DNA of 64,000 nucleotides from Prostheceraeus crozeri (GCA_907163375.1 CAJQUW010011521.1:62001-126000), one strand, 5' to 3'. Shown: positions 21,701-35,824, counted from the first letter of the stretch. Notes: generated by a model from the letters alone, not told the origin. A program made the numbers and translations.

Positions 21701-23078
21701 TATAGTTTTATGGATAATAGAACGGTTGTTTGTTCAAGGCAACGATATTATAAAACCAACCGATGTCTAATGAAATTCAGTGCAATTAGCTTCTTTGTTG
21801 AACAAAGTTTGAGGGAAGAGCACGGGCATAGACACATCAGTTGTCCCTCAAAAAACTTAATAGACAAAAGAAGTGAAAATGAAAAAATTAGATTAGTGAT
21901 TAAACTGATCTAGGGAAAGATAAATAACTATACAAAAAGACGACTAAAAGCAGTAATAAACAAAAGACAGAATGGAAAAATATATGGAAAAGTGAAGAAA
22001 TAGTGAAGGTATAGGGAGATAAAAATAGAAGCAATGCTGTAACTACATCCTCCTGCATAATAAAAATCGAGTGAAAATTAAGTGAGTACGTCGTGCTTTT
22101 AACTGAAGTTATAATTAGTTACAAAGCAACATATTAAACGATTACCTCCTGATAACATGTTACATGCACTGACTGAGGGCAACACAAATACGACTTGTAA
22201 AAACTATGAAATCTGCGACGTAGTAATTTTAAAAGTGAATTGACTGTGCACTTTAAAAATATTACCATGTGTAGCAGTCAATATAACGGTTGATACCCTC
22301 ATCCGCAAGTCATTTCCATGTAGCAATAATGAAGTTGTGTACTACTTATACACATTGAAATGATCTATAGAAAACGGCAACACCCCATTTTCAAGTGGCA
22401 GGTGCTAGGTACGATAATAAAGGAATAAATTCAATATTGCTTCATTTGTGTTTACGACTTTTGGGTTGCCTTACTAATGATAAACTGGTATGAAATAAAA
22501 ATGATTTTTTTAATAAAATTTAAAATATATATATGTATTCAAACATATTTAAATAATGAAATTTTGAAACATATTTAAATAAAAAAATGTTTTGCAGTCT
22601 TCAAAAACAAACTTGAAGCTGTGGAATTTTTCGACTATTTGATTTCTTTGCATTAAAGTATTCAATTTACCATGGAAAATGAACAAGAAAAGCAAATCAA
22701 ATTTCTCGCCGTTATTGTACACAAAAATGCAGATAAATTTGAGACTGAATGGACTTTGAAAGACACCAACACCGGTATTTATGTTCCTCCTGTTTATGTT
22801 CCTTTCCTTTATGTCAAGAGCCAATACTGAAAATGGAAATCTGATTTACGAATCATTTTGATGAATCAATTTGATGGAAATCTGATTATTTACGAATCGT
22901 TTGCAAACGTTTGCGAATCAGGAGCACAAAACTGCTGATATTTACTCCTTCATTTATCGTGCTAAGCGTCTCTCTAGCAAAGATATTTATTTTGAGAGTG
23001 CTTGTAATAAAATCGCATCTATTGTTTATTAACAATGGTTTTCATACTAAAGTCATCTAGAAAATTAGAGACAAAATT
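18724..23078. other. Gene-poor AT-rich stretch
   Basis: I see no supportable gene. Small items: a 20-bp palindrome ACAAATGTAATTACATTTGT at about 18763-18782, and a phrase GTCAAGAGCCAATACTGAAA at about 20347 repeated near 22814, indicating scattered copies of one repeat. ORFs here (for example 19702-19939, 21404-21913) lack any family signal. Confidence 0.5.
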
Positions 23079-23403
23079 TTGAATTCCGGACCTAGTAATG
23101 GTCAAAATGATGATGATTTGGACCGTGATCGCATATATTGGCGATTACCGTACATCAAAGAAAAAGAAAAGCAAACTCTCAAAACTGTTCACTCGATCAA
23201 TCGCATCTTGCCCGACACTTGCAAATTATCTGTCGCCTTCGATACTTTCAAAACGAGAAAATTGTTTCCGAACAAAGATGCCTATGAGTTTCGCCTCTAG
23301 TATTGTATACAAATTCAAATGTTGGCAAAATGTGACAATTGCTATATTGGCGAGACTCGTAGACACTTTACCACCAGAATTCATGAAAACTTGGAAAGTA
23401 GAC
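23079..23403 (+). pseudogene. Relic of a retroelement GIY-YIG endonuclease
   Basis: In two frames the sequence reads like the C-terminus of Penelope-like and related retroelement proteins. It has L-P-Y-I near residue 24, a phenylalanine-rich segment with F-x-x-x-K-L-F-P-N-K-D, then V-Y-K-F-K-C and, after a frameshift near 23330, N-C-Y-I-G-E-T-R-R-H. The C-Y-I-G-E-T block is the endonuclease hallmark. No reverse transcriptase is visible upstream, so this is a 5'-truncated, frameshifted remnant. Confidence 0.55.
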
Positions 23404-26400
23404 TAATATACTAGACTACTATACTTAGTAGACCTAAAGATACTGACATTTGTTAGTTATTTCATAGCCTGCCTTAAACTAGGGCATTGATACATGACGT
23501 CTTCAGACTGGTCCAAACACGCGGAGTAGTTCTTCAATTCATTCAGCTCCTTCTCCAACAGATCTTCGAGTGTGAATATTTCTTGTCCACATTTGAGTCA
23601 TAGAAAAATATTTTAATTAGAGATGACAAAGAATCAAACTGTCAAAGCGAGTGGTCTTCATTCAAACTAGCTTATTCAATTTGTTTTCATTAGAAAAACT
23701 CCCGAAAAAAACTCTACGATAAAAGACTGATAGGTGATTCATTTATTAACAGCTGTGTTGACCACTAAAGCTCCGTTGCCGCGTTGCCTACTTTGAACTC
23801 ATGTCATGCAAGACGACATCAGGGAGTTCTAAAGAACTCTTTGTACTTTAGAACTCCCTGTACCACATGTTTGGGCATTAAAGTTGCAATACCCACATCT
23901 TTCTAGTCATTTGGCAATTTTCAAAGCAGTTTTACAATCTCTGATTTTCCTTTGATAAGAAAATGCTTCCTTAAATATTTATTTTCAAACTACTCGCGGG
24001 GTAGAGTTCTTCCTCTTCTTTGCCTGAAAACATGTATCAACTATTCATGTCATTACATTGATTAGGTTCAAATAAATTTCATTCAAATGATTTCCCCTAA
24101 TCATGATGAGAGCTTACCTTGCTATTAGACCTACCGAAGAATTGCTTCATGATCTTCTACTGAAAGTTCTCCATACTTGGTATGTCCGTAGACTTTTACG
24201 GACTTTTAAAGTTCGTAAGTTGAGTCCGAAAAGAACTCAGTAGACCTAAATTGTCTGCAGGTCTCTCAGTCTCCTTGTCTTAGTGTGCGAGTCATCCGTG
24301 ACACCATTCTTCACACATTTCACTTGGAATTCTGAAGATGTTCTCGGAATCAATTTCGATAAACGGAATTTGACCATCTCGCTCTGATCATTTCCGTAAT
24401 CATCCGCAGTTGCAGCGGTGGTCATAAAACTAGCCTGTCTCTCATCGAGTCTCATTATGATACGACTGACAAGCGTGGCGCATTTTAAGTTGAACAGAAA
24501 CTTCACTGTGACATATTATTTTAGCATTTTCTAGCGGGTGGCGACGTGTACTCAGCGTACCCAATTGCACATGCCTATCAAATGCACCGAGGAGTCAAGT
24601 TTATGATTAAAACAGACGAATGTGAAGCTAATTCTCAAAAATTGATGATACTAGCGATATGTAGGCCGGACCATATGCCACGATCGATTCCGTATTGAAA
24701 CCTCAATGACACTGTAAAGCGGACGATGTGGGTGACGTTGCACTGTAATATCAGCAGGATGCTGAACCGTGTCAAACGTCTAATTTGATGTCAAAGTCAT
24801 GATAACACCACGCCAATAAAGAGATCATGACACAGAATACCAGTAATCATGAATGAAGCATACATTTCAATAATTAATTCTTGAAAAAACAATATCAAAG
24901 AAATTCAATTGCAGTTCGAAGCTCATTTTTGCGGGTTTCTTTTTACAGTTTCACGACCATTTGCGTTACTGCTGTCACGGTATCACGCATCCGTCAGAGA
25001 TACTTTTCCAACCAAAAATCAAGAGGAAACCTTCAGACATGCTTAATAGCAGTTAGAACACACACAAACAACATGCAACAGACGAATTCCAAGCTGAACA
25101 CTGACATTGAAAAGGCTACCAGACCTAGCCTGACAGCCCTCACATTGATACCGGTACACCAACTCGACTCTCTACATAGAGCATTTTCTATTTTCAGATT
25201 CTTCGCATCTCTTTTTATAATTCCTGAAAACAAGCGCCGAAGTCAGGACAAGGCGTGATAGATTCGAGGTTGACAACGCGCATGCAGTACATACGTAGAT
25301 CTACTATAAGAATTTCTAAACAAGATTGCCAGTTCGTTGAGGATGGCCATCTGACGCCTGTCTCTCACTTCTCAATAGCATCCCATGTACAAAATTCCAG
25401 CTCGAATTACAATTTGAATTTACTAACCTCAACCTCTGCCTTACGTGGTATATAGAATTAAAACGTGATTTGACAATCGTTTCCCGAGCAATGGACACCG
25501 ACATGGGGTTGAAAAGCACCCTTCATATTACAATCATTTGAAAATACACAACATATAAAAAAATGCAACATGAATAGAATTTCAAAGGCAACAATGCCTA
25601 CAGTGCTGAAGTGATGTCAAAATGCAAGCCTAAACCATGTTCCTCGTCAGTGAATCATTCAAATAGACAAAAATGCATGAACACCTGGTACCTATAAGTA
25701 TTTAGTTTCATTGAATCCAACAGCAAAATTCGCTATGTCAGGGAATTTATCGAAACTCAACTTTCCCTTGACGCGGCTTGCTCCGATGTGTATTCGTGCA
25801 ATTTACTGCGCTGCGGCACAGTAGGGCATGCTTTTGAACGATGACAGTCAACTGGTTTGGATAGACTATCTAAGACCAAGCGTTTCTTAGCAAAACCTAA
25901 AATACAAACAACTTGCAAGTAATTGATATTTATCAAGTGATACTTATAATTGCCCTAAGAATAAAAAAATTCAATAGTCATTTCGGAAAACTTCGCTGAT
26001 ATGGCTTTGAAAACAGTATTTATTAATATATTTTATAATTTTATACTTTGTATCATTAAATATCTGTCCTATTATATTGTCAAATGACTCTAAGCTTTTG
26101 AGGTGTGACTAACTAAAAATAATCGTTAATTGGCTGCCAAAAACTGCAACACTGCGACCGAAGGGATAACACACGTGATTCTAATTATTCCGCAAATTTA
26201 AAAAGAAGGTTACTACTCATCGAAGATGGCTGACCGTATTTTTTTGATACACTCTAACAAAAATGATTTCCATTTTTTTAACATGCGTTCAATGGGGAGT
26301 TTTCCATCTTTATAATATACATTATCTTTGGTGTAGGCCTAAGCACTGCGGTATTTTCACTTTCACATAGAAGTTTTATAACCTATTTTGAACACGAATA

Positions 26401-28273
26401 CTTACTATCGCTTTAATGGTTGATTATTGCTTGACATCATTGATTATTGATCACTCATTCTTGAATAGAAAAAAATGACTTAAATTAGAGGAAAAAGTAC
26501 GGTATTATTAATAGACTTATTTATAAAAAGGATTAACTTTTCTTATTGTAGATTATTATTTATATCTATAAACTTTATTAAACTACATCTTTATTTACTG
26601 AGTTAAAAGCTAAAAAGTGTTAAACTCACTAAATAAGCATACTAAGTTTGCAACCGATATCCCTGAAAATAACTACTTGAACTATTATATAAGATTTCAC
26701 TATGGGTTAAGCAAAATTTATTTTTGCCATTATCAAAATGAAATCGTACGTCAAGTTGTACCCGTCCTTTGCTAAAGATAGTTGGGTCTCCAGTTATATA
26801 AAGAGAAACTTCACTGTCAACACCTTTGACAGCATCGATAAAAGAAGTACAGCTCTAACTCTCTTGGCATCGAAGCTGGAAACAAAACCAAATCTCGTCT
26901 CAAGTGTAATGGTCGCTCTGATACAGATTTCGTTATTAACAAACGCTCGCGTAAGTCAAAAACTATTTTAATGAAAATAAAGTTTTTCTAAATATTGATT
27001 TTATTAGTGATAGTTTTTTTCGCAAAATTAATTATCGTATTCGTAAATATAAACTTGACATTAAATTCGCAAATTAAAGTAAGATAAAATTATGTTACTT
27101 ACATGTATTTCGAAACAATAATAATAATAATACACGCTAACTAATTGTTTTCTTTGTAGCAACTTCTTAATCATAATAATTGCAATATTAGTTTTGTTGT
27201 TTATCCGCTTATTTGTCATTTTAGTTCTAATAGTTACATAGATGATCTTCACGCCCTTTTCGTTTGAGATTTGATGAACATCGCAATGTAGCCACCCACA
27301 GTGAGTGGTTCAATGTGCCCCACGCATGGGGCACATTGAAACACTTTGGTAGAAATGTCAAAATTAAAATTGTGAGGAGATTAAATGTCACAAAAGCGTC
27401 CAGCAACTCAGAGACTACTAAGGATATCCTCAACCTTTCATCCGAGTTTGATTTTGGTTCATTTGATTTAGTATATTCAAACTGTTGAGAAAAGATCAAA
27501 AACATGTTCAATGTGCCCTACCCGCCCCTATCAAGAATGGAGATGCAGCAAGTCCTCTGACTGATCGCTGTTTGAAATGTACCGCGAACTATATTGAAGA
27601 CTGACGTCAGTATATTGCTAACTTTGGATTGCCCTGTCAAAGCCAGTATCAACGAATCACAACTATAATTCGAAAATTGATTTGTACTTCGTTGTGATTG
27701 CCTGGCATGATGTTATTAAATATAAATACACATGTCAACGGATTCTCATCGAAGATCACACCCACAAACTGAAGCCTGTAACAAATACGCGAGTGATTCA
27801 CAACAAAAAGCAGTTTAACTCAAATTAATAATGGCAGTTATTCGATTAAGCAATCAAGCAGATTTTTAGAGTCATAATCACACATTTTCACTAAAAGTTG
27901 ACGTATCTTGATGAACAATACGTCAAATAAAAGCCTAGGATTTGACTGTTCATCTCATGCGGGTTTCATATCTTCATCTACACGATTTCATGTTTAAAAA
28001 TTATGATTTATGAAATGGGTTTTACTTCTGTAGAGGCACATTAGGTAATGAGTAGACGTGTGATATAGTGTCATAAATTCATCATGAAAAATGCGAATTA
28101 TCATATCATTGTAATAACATCAGGATAAGCTTAACGATGTAAAATGTGGAACGCCTTTATTTCTGAACAAATATTGCCAGTGATAGACCTATGCGTACAA
28201 TAATAAAATGACTAAATCCTGTACAAATTATAACTAACAATCGATGGAGAGAAATATTTATAGATCAGCTTAC
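23404..28273. other. Gene-poor stretch with small hairpins
   Basis: Contains perfect 14-bp hairpins at 23821-23859 (AGGGAGTTCTAAAG arms) and 27309-27340 (TTCAATGTGCCCCA arms, CGCA loop); the latter's half TTCAATGTGCCC recurs at about 27503. The frames 24246-24506, 24881-25258 and 26738-26971 carry no recognisable domain and are not called. Confidence 0.5.
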
Positions 28274-28867
28274 CTATTAACACTGCGCACTCGGAAGTCG
28301 TAATATATGTGTAATTTGTTGGGAGATTTATTGAAGGAAGCCAATCTAAGAGATCCTCGAAATCGGTGATATCATCCTTGGGAATTCGAATTATCAAGTT
28401 TCCATTCTTGTGTTCTCTCCTTCCATGCGAGCCGTTGCCGTTGATGCGTTTTCCACAAAAAGTTTGGTTTGGTTTATGAAGATGCCGAAGTATAGTAAGA
28501 TGGAAAGTTGTTGAAAACACTGGGAACTGTCGAAGATTTGAGTTGCAATAGTTTCAATTCTTTTCTGGGACGCTTAGATGATCTTGAATTGTTGACTTGT
28601 CTAGATCAAATCATTTTCGAGGAAGTGCAGAGAACAAATTCGCGAAGACAAGGTTGGGAGGAAGACGCTTCTTTGGCCAAAATGATCGACATCCTCTCGT
28701 TCAATTGCTCTTATCCATTTGTCGCGAAGAGTCTGGTCATGAGAAAATGCAAAAAACGAAATATGCACATTCGTTGAGTGATCTGATGTGCTTTTGTGCA
28801 CTTGCTGTTTATTATCGTGGGACGTATACCTGCAGGGCGCGCTGCTTTCCCAGTAAGGCGCACGCAT
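28274..28867 (-). pseudogene. THAP / P-element-like exon, frameshifted
   Basis: The first block (28867-28601) ends with the pattern of a THAP zinc-binding domain: F-F-A-F-S, then L-R-x-K-W-I-R-A-I-x-R-x-D, then R-I-C-S-L-H-F. The first Cys pair is not intact. After a frameshift near 28595, a Pro/Phe stretch and a segment I-T-D-F-E-D-L-L-D-W-L-P (residues about 52-63 of the 28520 frame) resemble the region behind THAP in P-element/THAP9-like proteins. The second block ends at a splice donor GTAAGC (28273-28268). It was probably part of a multi-exon THAP gene or a P-like transposase. Confidence 0.5.
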
Positions 28868-29889
28868 AATATGTTTTGAGACAAGCTAACCAACTTGATG
28901 CTATAGCAACGTATCGATCAATCAGATGACGCTTGCCTCACATATTTGCATGCAGATTCGGCAGATCACTGTGAGGACGAAGCAGTTGGCAGTATTATGA
29001 CTGCGTGTGCGCACACTGTTGTGCTGTCCTGTATGAAAGTTCCCGTGAACAGCAGCTCAACATATTGCCAATGAATTGCGCTTTGCGCTATCGAACAATG
29101 AAATCTATCAGTCCTGAGTCCTTATAGAGTGTGGACTATTCATGAAAATTTATGACTTGCATATCCCGGTGCTCTAGATATCTCACAATGGCTAGAAATA
29201 GAAGGTTGGAAGAAGCCCTTTCAAAAGGAATTACCCTAATTCACGGTCGTTCGGAGATAGCGAAAATAGACAGATAAATGGCTACTTAAAACAGCGCAAC
29301 AATGTGTTCTCAGCAGGGTTTTCAACTTTCGAAAGAATTTTTTTCTTTAGTTTGCTTTCCCGTAGCGTTTGAGTACTAGCAACATTTTATGCGCTGCAGC
29401 AAAGAATCTGTAACAGATTAATACACCGATTAAAATCGGACTGTTTTAATGTAGGATTGTATACACACATCTAATACATTAACATGCGTTTTTCTTCTTG
29501 TCAGGATGTTCTGTGAATTTCCATGTAATTCTATCTACATTTTGAATCACTCAAAAAGAAAACACAAGTAACGGAGACAGAACTGTTGACTGTATCTGCC
29601 GCTATATGTAGAAATGTATTGATACCTTAACTTACCACATGCTGTCGGAAATCTGGTCCTGACATCTGGCATGAGGAATTCTGTAATCCTTTTTGCAAGA
29701 GGTTGCCTTTTTGTCTTTCATCCGTGCAACTTGCAAAGAAGCAGAATGTGCTGACTATGCTCCTCGAGTGCAGCAGGAGTCGTTCTGTTGTAAATCACAG
29801 CAGTGTTTAAGTTATATAGATCACACGAATTGGAGTGGACGAGATTTGCTAATATTGGTCCAATCACAGCTGCTGTCGGCATATAGGGA
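28868..29889. other. No gene seen
   Basis: Mixed-composition sequence without repeats, domains or RNA genes that I can support. Confidence 0.4.
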
Positions 29890-30056
29890 AAACATGCCGA
29901 CACTTCCCGATTTTCTAATCATCATGTCGGTGCAGCCGTCACTTAACCAATGGGTACCGACAACACCTGCGTCGGCATTCACTCGGTGCGTCGACACGGT
30001 TGACAGCCGACACTGCCCGACTATTTGACGAGGCATCCCCGACAATTTTTTTCACC
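29890..30056. repeat. CCGAC-rich segment ending TTTTTCACCGGG
   Basis: Inverted relative of 16856-17016, with the same density of CCGAC/GTCGG words and the same terminal motif at the opposite side. Suggests a small mobile repeat family with CCCGGTGAAAA ends. Confidence 0.55.
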
Positions 30057-31279
30057 GGGCTGTGGAAAAAAACAGACAAGGCTTACATAGGTCAGACTTC
30101 TATCAGCTCGACTGACGATCTACACGTACATTTGATTTCAAAATATATCGTGGTACAGTATCTCAGATGCTTTGCGTACAATGAAATTTGGGCTACGTAA
30201 GACAAGAATTAGGTAAATCAGATTGGGAATGAATGGTAGGTGGGCCTACTACCAGAAATAGCAGTTGTGCCAACCACTTTCCGGCGGAGCAAGTGGAAAC
30301 GACTACCAGAATTAGTGGCTGTCCCAACTATTTTTTTTCCACTGGGACCAGGATTGATGCACATTTCAGAATGGCGTTTTTCAAGATGAGAACGTAAATT
30401 CGATGTAGTATTGCAATATGACAATACATGATCTTTGTTTAGTGTGCAAATAGCTTTCTTTTTGTCTTTATTCAATGTAAAATATTTCCAGACAATTGAT
30501 ATGGCTGATATTTATCCGTAACTCGACTCAGGATATTTTGTGATGTCAACCTGTGTCTCTGCAATTCATCTTTAACGGCGTGAAATTCGATTGGGGAGAA
30601 TGTCAATGCTCATTGACTGGTTATAGTTCACCTTTGCAAGCGCAGAAAGCTATTCGCTCTGGTATAGTGGTCGATCGCCATAGATATTGGTGGATAGGCT
30701 GCTCGGTATGAGGTGAAAACAATAAGTGTGTCATACTTATTCATCTTGCTCACGTTCTGATAAACCATTTCATCAAACATTCTGGGCGCTATGTATTTTG
30801 TCCTTTTCTTCGTTAGTGAATCAGAATTAGTCTACATTGAATAGAGCAATCACAATATTTCTATCGACACTCACATGTGAATTGAAGCGAATATGTGAGA
30901 CATGCACTAGGAAAACTGATGGAGTTTGCTTCTATCCCTAGTCGCCCGTCCATGGATATTTATGGATGATTTCATGCATATATCAGAAATTAATCATGCA
31001 TGGGAATGCATGATTCATGCGTTCCCATGCATGAATATTATCCATGATTTATCCATTAAGTATCAATGATTTATCAATGTGACATTTGATGTTGCTCAAA
31101 AAACCATGCATGATTTTACGATGCACTTGATGAAGTTGACCATGATCCCCAGGAAGGTGGAATGCACTTTTAAACAGCACGATCGATACAGAATTGAATT
31201 CTCCAACTGAGTGCTGAATAGACCATTTCGTGTTAGAAATATGCAATGATTCATTGCACACCTAGTTACCGACTGGGGT
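30057..31279. other. No gene; ATGCATG-rich low-complexity patch
   Basis: At about 30950-31085 many CATGCATG and ATCCATG words occur, including 13-bp inverted arms TCATGCATGGGAA / TTCCCATGCATGA. A related CATGGATCAT-rich patch is at 47220-47410. Otherwise nothing is seen. Confidence 0.45.
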
Positions 31280-32862
31280 ACTCGTAATCACAAATGGGTT
31301 CTTCACATATATTTCTATTCAAATCATTTCTGGATCGATCATGCGGTTCAAAAAATGAATTTCACCAACCTGACGCGCCATTACGTTTTCATCAATTGCA
31401 TGGTAAATCATATCTGATTTGCATGCTAGAACTACCTGAAATTCACATATTAAGGAAATAATACATAGCGATCATTATGGCAAGAATAGATTTTATCTAT
31501 AACAATAAAACAATCAATATAAACATGGATGTTAAAAAACATAACGAAGAAAGTTCACTTCATATAACGAACTTGTTCGCTAGTCTTTCTCTTTACAAAC
31601 ATTGAAATTCTTATGAAATTGGATAATAAAAGCTAAATTAAGTTGCATAAAAGAAAAACAGAACAAACCTTCAAAAGAGTCAATTCAAAAAATTAAAATT
31701 GAATTGTTTTACATACTTTATCTCAGGCACAGCCGCAGCAGCGAAGTCAAAGTTCTGGGGTTTACTCTAACAAAATTTATAACTTAATTAAAAACAGAAT
31801 TAAATTCAGTATCCAACAGAAAAATTACATCTAATTCGCCTTTAAGAGACCCTGGCCTCTAGGATTCTATGAACTGGAATTACACTCGGAAATGATAGAT
31901 ACACTAAGACACATGCGTGTATTATGAAGATATAATCTCACTGTATAATCCATGTTATACTGGGTCTAATATATATGAAATGCAATACATTCATAGACGA
32001 CAAATTCACGAAGCATTCACGATAATCATGGTGACATGACGTTAGGACATTGCAAGACTTGAAAAATGCATATACACGAAAAGTCATCGGTATAATTTGG
32101 CATCATAAACAGAAGTGTGTTGCATTAAGTCATTGTGAAAAGAAACACGTTGTTGCACTTCTACTGATAAAAAGACGATAATATCAAGTTAATAAGGCAA
32201 GTCAATCGACCGCGCATCTAGCCATTGACACTTCAAGGGGCCATAGGCCTATATGTATAGTAATAAAACGATAACCACGTTTGATGTCGAAGATTCTGAC
32301 ACACAAGTATGATATGCATAAACTCAATGGATTCCAAAAACACAAAGATTATTTCGCATTATTCATCCCATACAATTCGCACGAAATATTGAAAGATCAA
32401 CCATAGATAATCAATCCAATTGCACACATTGACGCAGTGATCAGCAACGAGTACCGAAAGTTATCGAGGACAAAGGAAGTAAAGCATCAAATGTGGAGAT
32501 CACCACGAGCATTAACCACCTGCAACGAAACAAAAATTATGTCATTTTAAAACCATTGTAGGGGCTGTTTGCAATTGACGTCAAATAGGAGGGGGAGGGG
32601 CTTACTCAAAATTGACATTTGATGGTTGACTTTTACTGATTAAGTCACCTTTTATGAACACATGATAGCAACTAGTATCCCAGATTTTCCAAAAATTCAC
32701 ACTTGTCTCTTTCAAATTTCGGGACACGCGCGGATCATTAGACAGATTCTTTATTGATTTAAGATGACCAAATTGTAGCTGAATAGAATCTCATTTTCAA
32801 ATAATCATTTAATTGTTTCGCATAAACAGCCTACTGTTTTAAAAAATCGAAAATAGCCGATG
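31280..32862 (-). repeat. Dispersed 1.6-kb repeat, copy B (uninterrupted)
   Basis: Inverted and near-identical to the two halves of copy A (11927-12689 and 16048-16855). It lacks the CCCGGGACGA insertion at about 32085, so it serves as the empty site. No coding potential. Confidence 0.88.
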
Positions 32863-32966
32863 CTGTTTGTGTTGAAAATATTCTCAAATTTTCGTCGTCC
32901 CCTGACGCGGTCTGAGACAGACGAAAGTTTGGGAATATATTTTCAACAGCATCGGCAATTTTCGAT
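32846..32966. repeat. Imperfect 120-bp hairpin at the edge of copy B
   Basis: The arms share GCCGATGCTG, TTGAAAATAT and AAATTTTCGTC-type segments in inverted order, around a loop of roughly 25 bases (CCCCTGACGCGGTC). Could be a small MITE that defines the repeat's edge. Confidence 0.6.
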
Positions 32967-35257
32967 TACTTAAAGTGATCATATATTTCCATTCTTATTT
33001 CTAGTTCATTATATAATCACGTGCTTTTTATCTATCAATATTCGATAAACTCCTTTTGTATTATCTACATCGTACACTAAATGATGAAAGTCATGTAACG
33101 ACTTAGAATTTCTGAGCTGCAGAGAAAAGAGAATGACCTAGTCCCATTCTCAAACAGCCACAAATTTTGAAAATGATTCCTCTTTTAAAATACATACTTT
33201 AATATACAAAGAATGAGCTGCCAAACTCAGAAGTACCAATTATAACTTTTAATGGAATTGGAAGAACATGTGTATCCGGAAAAACGACCACCTTCAACGT
33301 CAATCTACACGAAAATGCCTGTTAAATGATCACAATAATTGCAACTTACCAGGAATAACGAGACCACTTTAAATGAGCTGTAGAAAAGCCCGAAACATCC
33401 AATGGAATTGAGAGAATACGTGTAATGGGAAAACAACCATCTACAAAGAAGGGATTTAGTACAAACTGATCAATATAATAGCTTTACATTTACAGAACGA
33501 CTATTACACAATTAAATAAAAAATTCCAATGAAAAAAATACATGCACTTAAGTTTCTCACTTTTATCTATAGATCTGCCATTTAATATTACGTGCAATTA
33601 TATACAGATTTAGATAGTTCTATATATAACGAAATTATCAACCGACCTTTTGATATGGCATATTTGAATTAGTTAGCATTGCTCAGTTAATATCATTTGA
33701 TATTAACCGGGCTGTTCAAGGTCAATGACATACGGTAGTCTAGTCACGTCAAGTTTTGATAATGCCATGAATTTGGAATACATGCACATGTACTCGCTAC
33801 GCAAATATATTTTGGTTTGATCAGTCTGAAATTGACAGATATTCTCATCTGGTACAGAAAGAAGGCACAAATATAAAAAGAAGAACTAGGCCCACATGTA
33901 AATAATATCAGGATATCTGTTGAAAACTGTAAAACATACGTGTGTATTTAACGAAAATCAGAAAACAATTAAAAAAATAAATCTACTAGTGCAAAAAGTC
34001 TAAACATAACAACTCCTTAATTACATCGGTACACAAATTTGCATCATCTTCTTACTTAATATGGGACTACATAAATATAAAAGCAATGAGTAGACTTTTG
34101 AACAAGATGCCAACAAGACGGCCCCAATCATTACAACAATCCTTCACTCGTTCACAATCAAGTCAATGTCATCATCTATAGAGCTAACTGAACTGTTACA
34201 ATCTTCACAACACGGGGTGTGAAAGACGGCTTCTCAGTTTTGTGTGTGTCGGTGCGTATAAGCTGAATTCTCGCTCCGTACCAGTACTGGATGGAGGGCA
34301 ACTGTGGACAGCAGCTGCAAGCTCAGCAAATTTCCACAAAGACGTTTTCATCTGCATTTACTTGGACGAACCGCCAAACTTGACGGCTTACATATACCGT
34401 ATTTTCCTGCGTATATACCGCGGCTTATCTGACTTTCAAAACTTAAATTATGTTGGTGCGGCTTATCTACCAGTGCGGCTTATCTGATAACAAAAAACGC
34501 TGGTGACTGAGTTTCCGTTATAAAAATGTATTTAACTGTGATAAACGCAATATGAAACAACAACTTCTGGCAATAACAAAATAACAATTTTGGAGGCTGT
34601 AGTCATGGTATTTAATTTTTAAATTTAAACTCTACAATCATTCGCAAATAAGAATGACCAATAAATTCACTATGACTGAGATACTTCTTATTTGTCTAAA
34701 CTAATTTAGACGCATATGAAGACCCAAGATCTGTTATAGTGCCTGCTGTTTTTGATAAGTGATCCTTAGATAACTTCGTTATAAATTAGTTCTGAGCTGC
34801 CAACGACTGCAAGTCGTCGTGCAAGGATTTCATAGAAGACTTAATTGGTTGTAGTAAAAGTAAAAGCAATTAAATAGACAATTAAAATGTGTGGCGCCAA
34901 ATAGTCACCACAGAATTCTGTTAAATACCCGGTACTGGTTGAATATATGACAGTGAATTCATAGTCTTGGGAGCAAGGGCTGGTTCAACGCGGTATTGAA
35001 ATCTTATCAATTTAAAATTTTTGAGTGATGAGTATGTTTAAAATGTTTTCAGCAAAATATTACTGAATTCCAGTTATTGTATTACACATTACTGTATCAA
35101 GTTATTGATTATTATTGAATTCTAGCGAGGTGATGATAATCCAGTCAACCAGTGACTGTGACTGTACACTCTTCCCCAAACTAAGTACACACCAGTAGTA
35201 CATGATTGTCATGACAGAGAACCCATATATTGTGACACAAATTACATGATGACTTAC
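32967..35257. other. No gene; possible transposon end at 34395-34495
   Basis: AT-rich. At 34395-34495 a TACCGTATTTTCCTGCGTAT phrase followed by repeated GCGGCTTATCT words resembles a DNA-transposon end; no partner end or transposase is found. Confidence 0.35.
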
Positions 35258-35824
35258 ATGGCACGGTGGTCCAGAATGAAGTTTAATTGAAAAAAATTAG
35301 AACTCGCATAAATCATACACCATTCGAAAACTCTTTGGTTGGCAAATATTTTTGGCACAATTTAGAAATTTTTTGTCGATATCTTTATGAGTAGTATAGA
35401 AAAATGTATTTTTGTACTTAGAACGACAAAATTCACGTGGGTTCTAAAGTTTAATGGTCGTTAGACGACATTTAACGTGTACAATTCAGGCTAATAATAA
35501 TTACTTTATCATTGTAGATAAAAATAACATAAAAATAAATGGCCAAATATGTTCACGGCGACGTTAGTAAGTAGTATGAGTCATAGGCTATATAGAGTTC
35601 TTTATCTTTCTAAGAAAATAAATAAATTCTTATTACATCTATATGACTGACACGGGTCAATTCGAGGACGCTGAGGCTAAAACTGATTTCCATTTCTCCA
35701 ATTATGGCATCTTACATGAAAACGTATTATTCCAATATGCATGTACATGTATTGAATGTCAATAGTACAAAATAATAAAGTATGAATTCAATTCATAATG
35801 CATTCATAGCTCATAGGCAGTTGA

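Noticed and set aside
24881-25258. 125-residue ORF on the plus strand
   Set aside because: No start context, domain or splice support; overlapping open frames on both strands suggest chance.
27227-27511. ORFs on both strands around the TTCAATGTGCCCCA hairpin
   Set aside because: Their shared peptide comes from the palindrome itself; no family signal.
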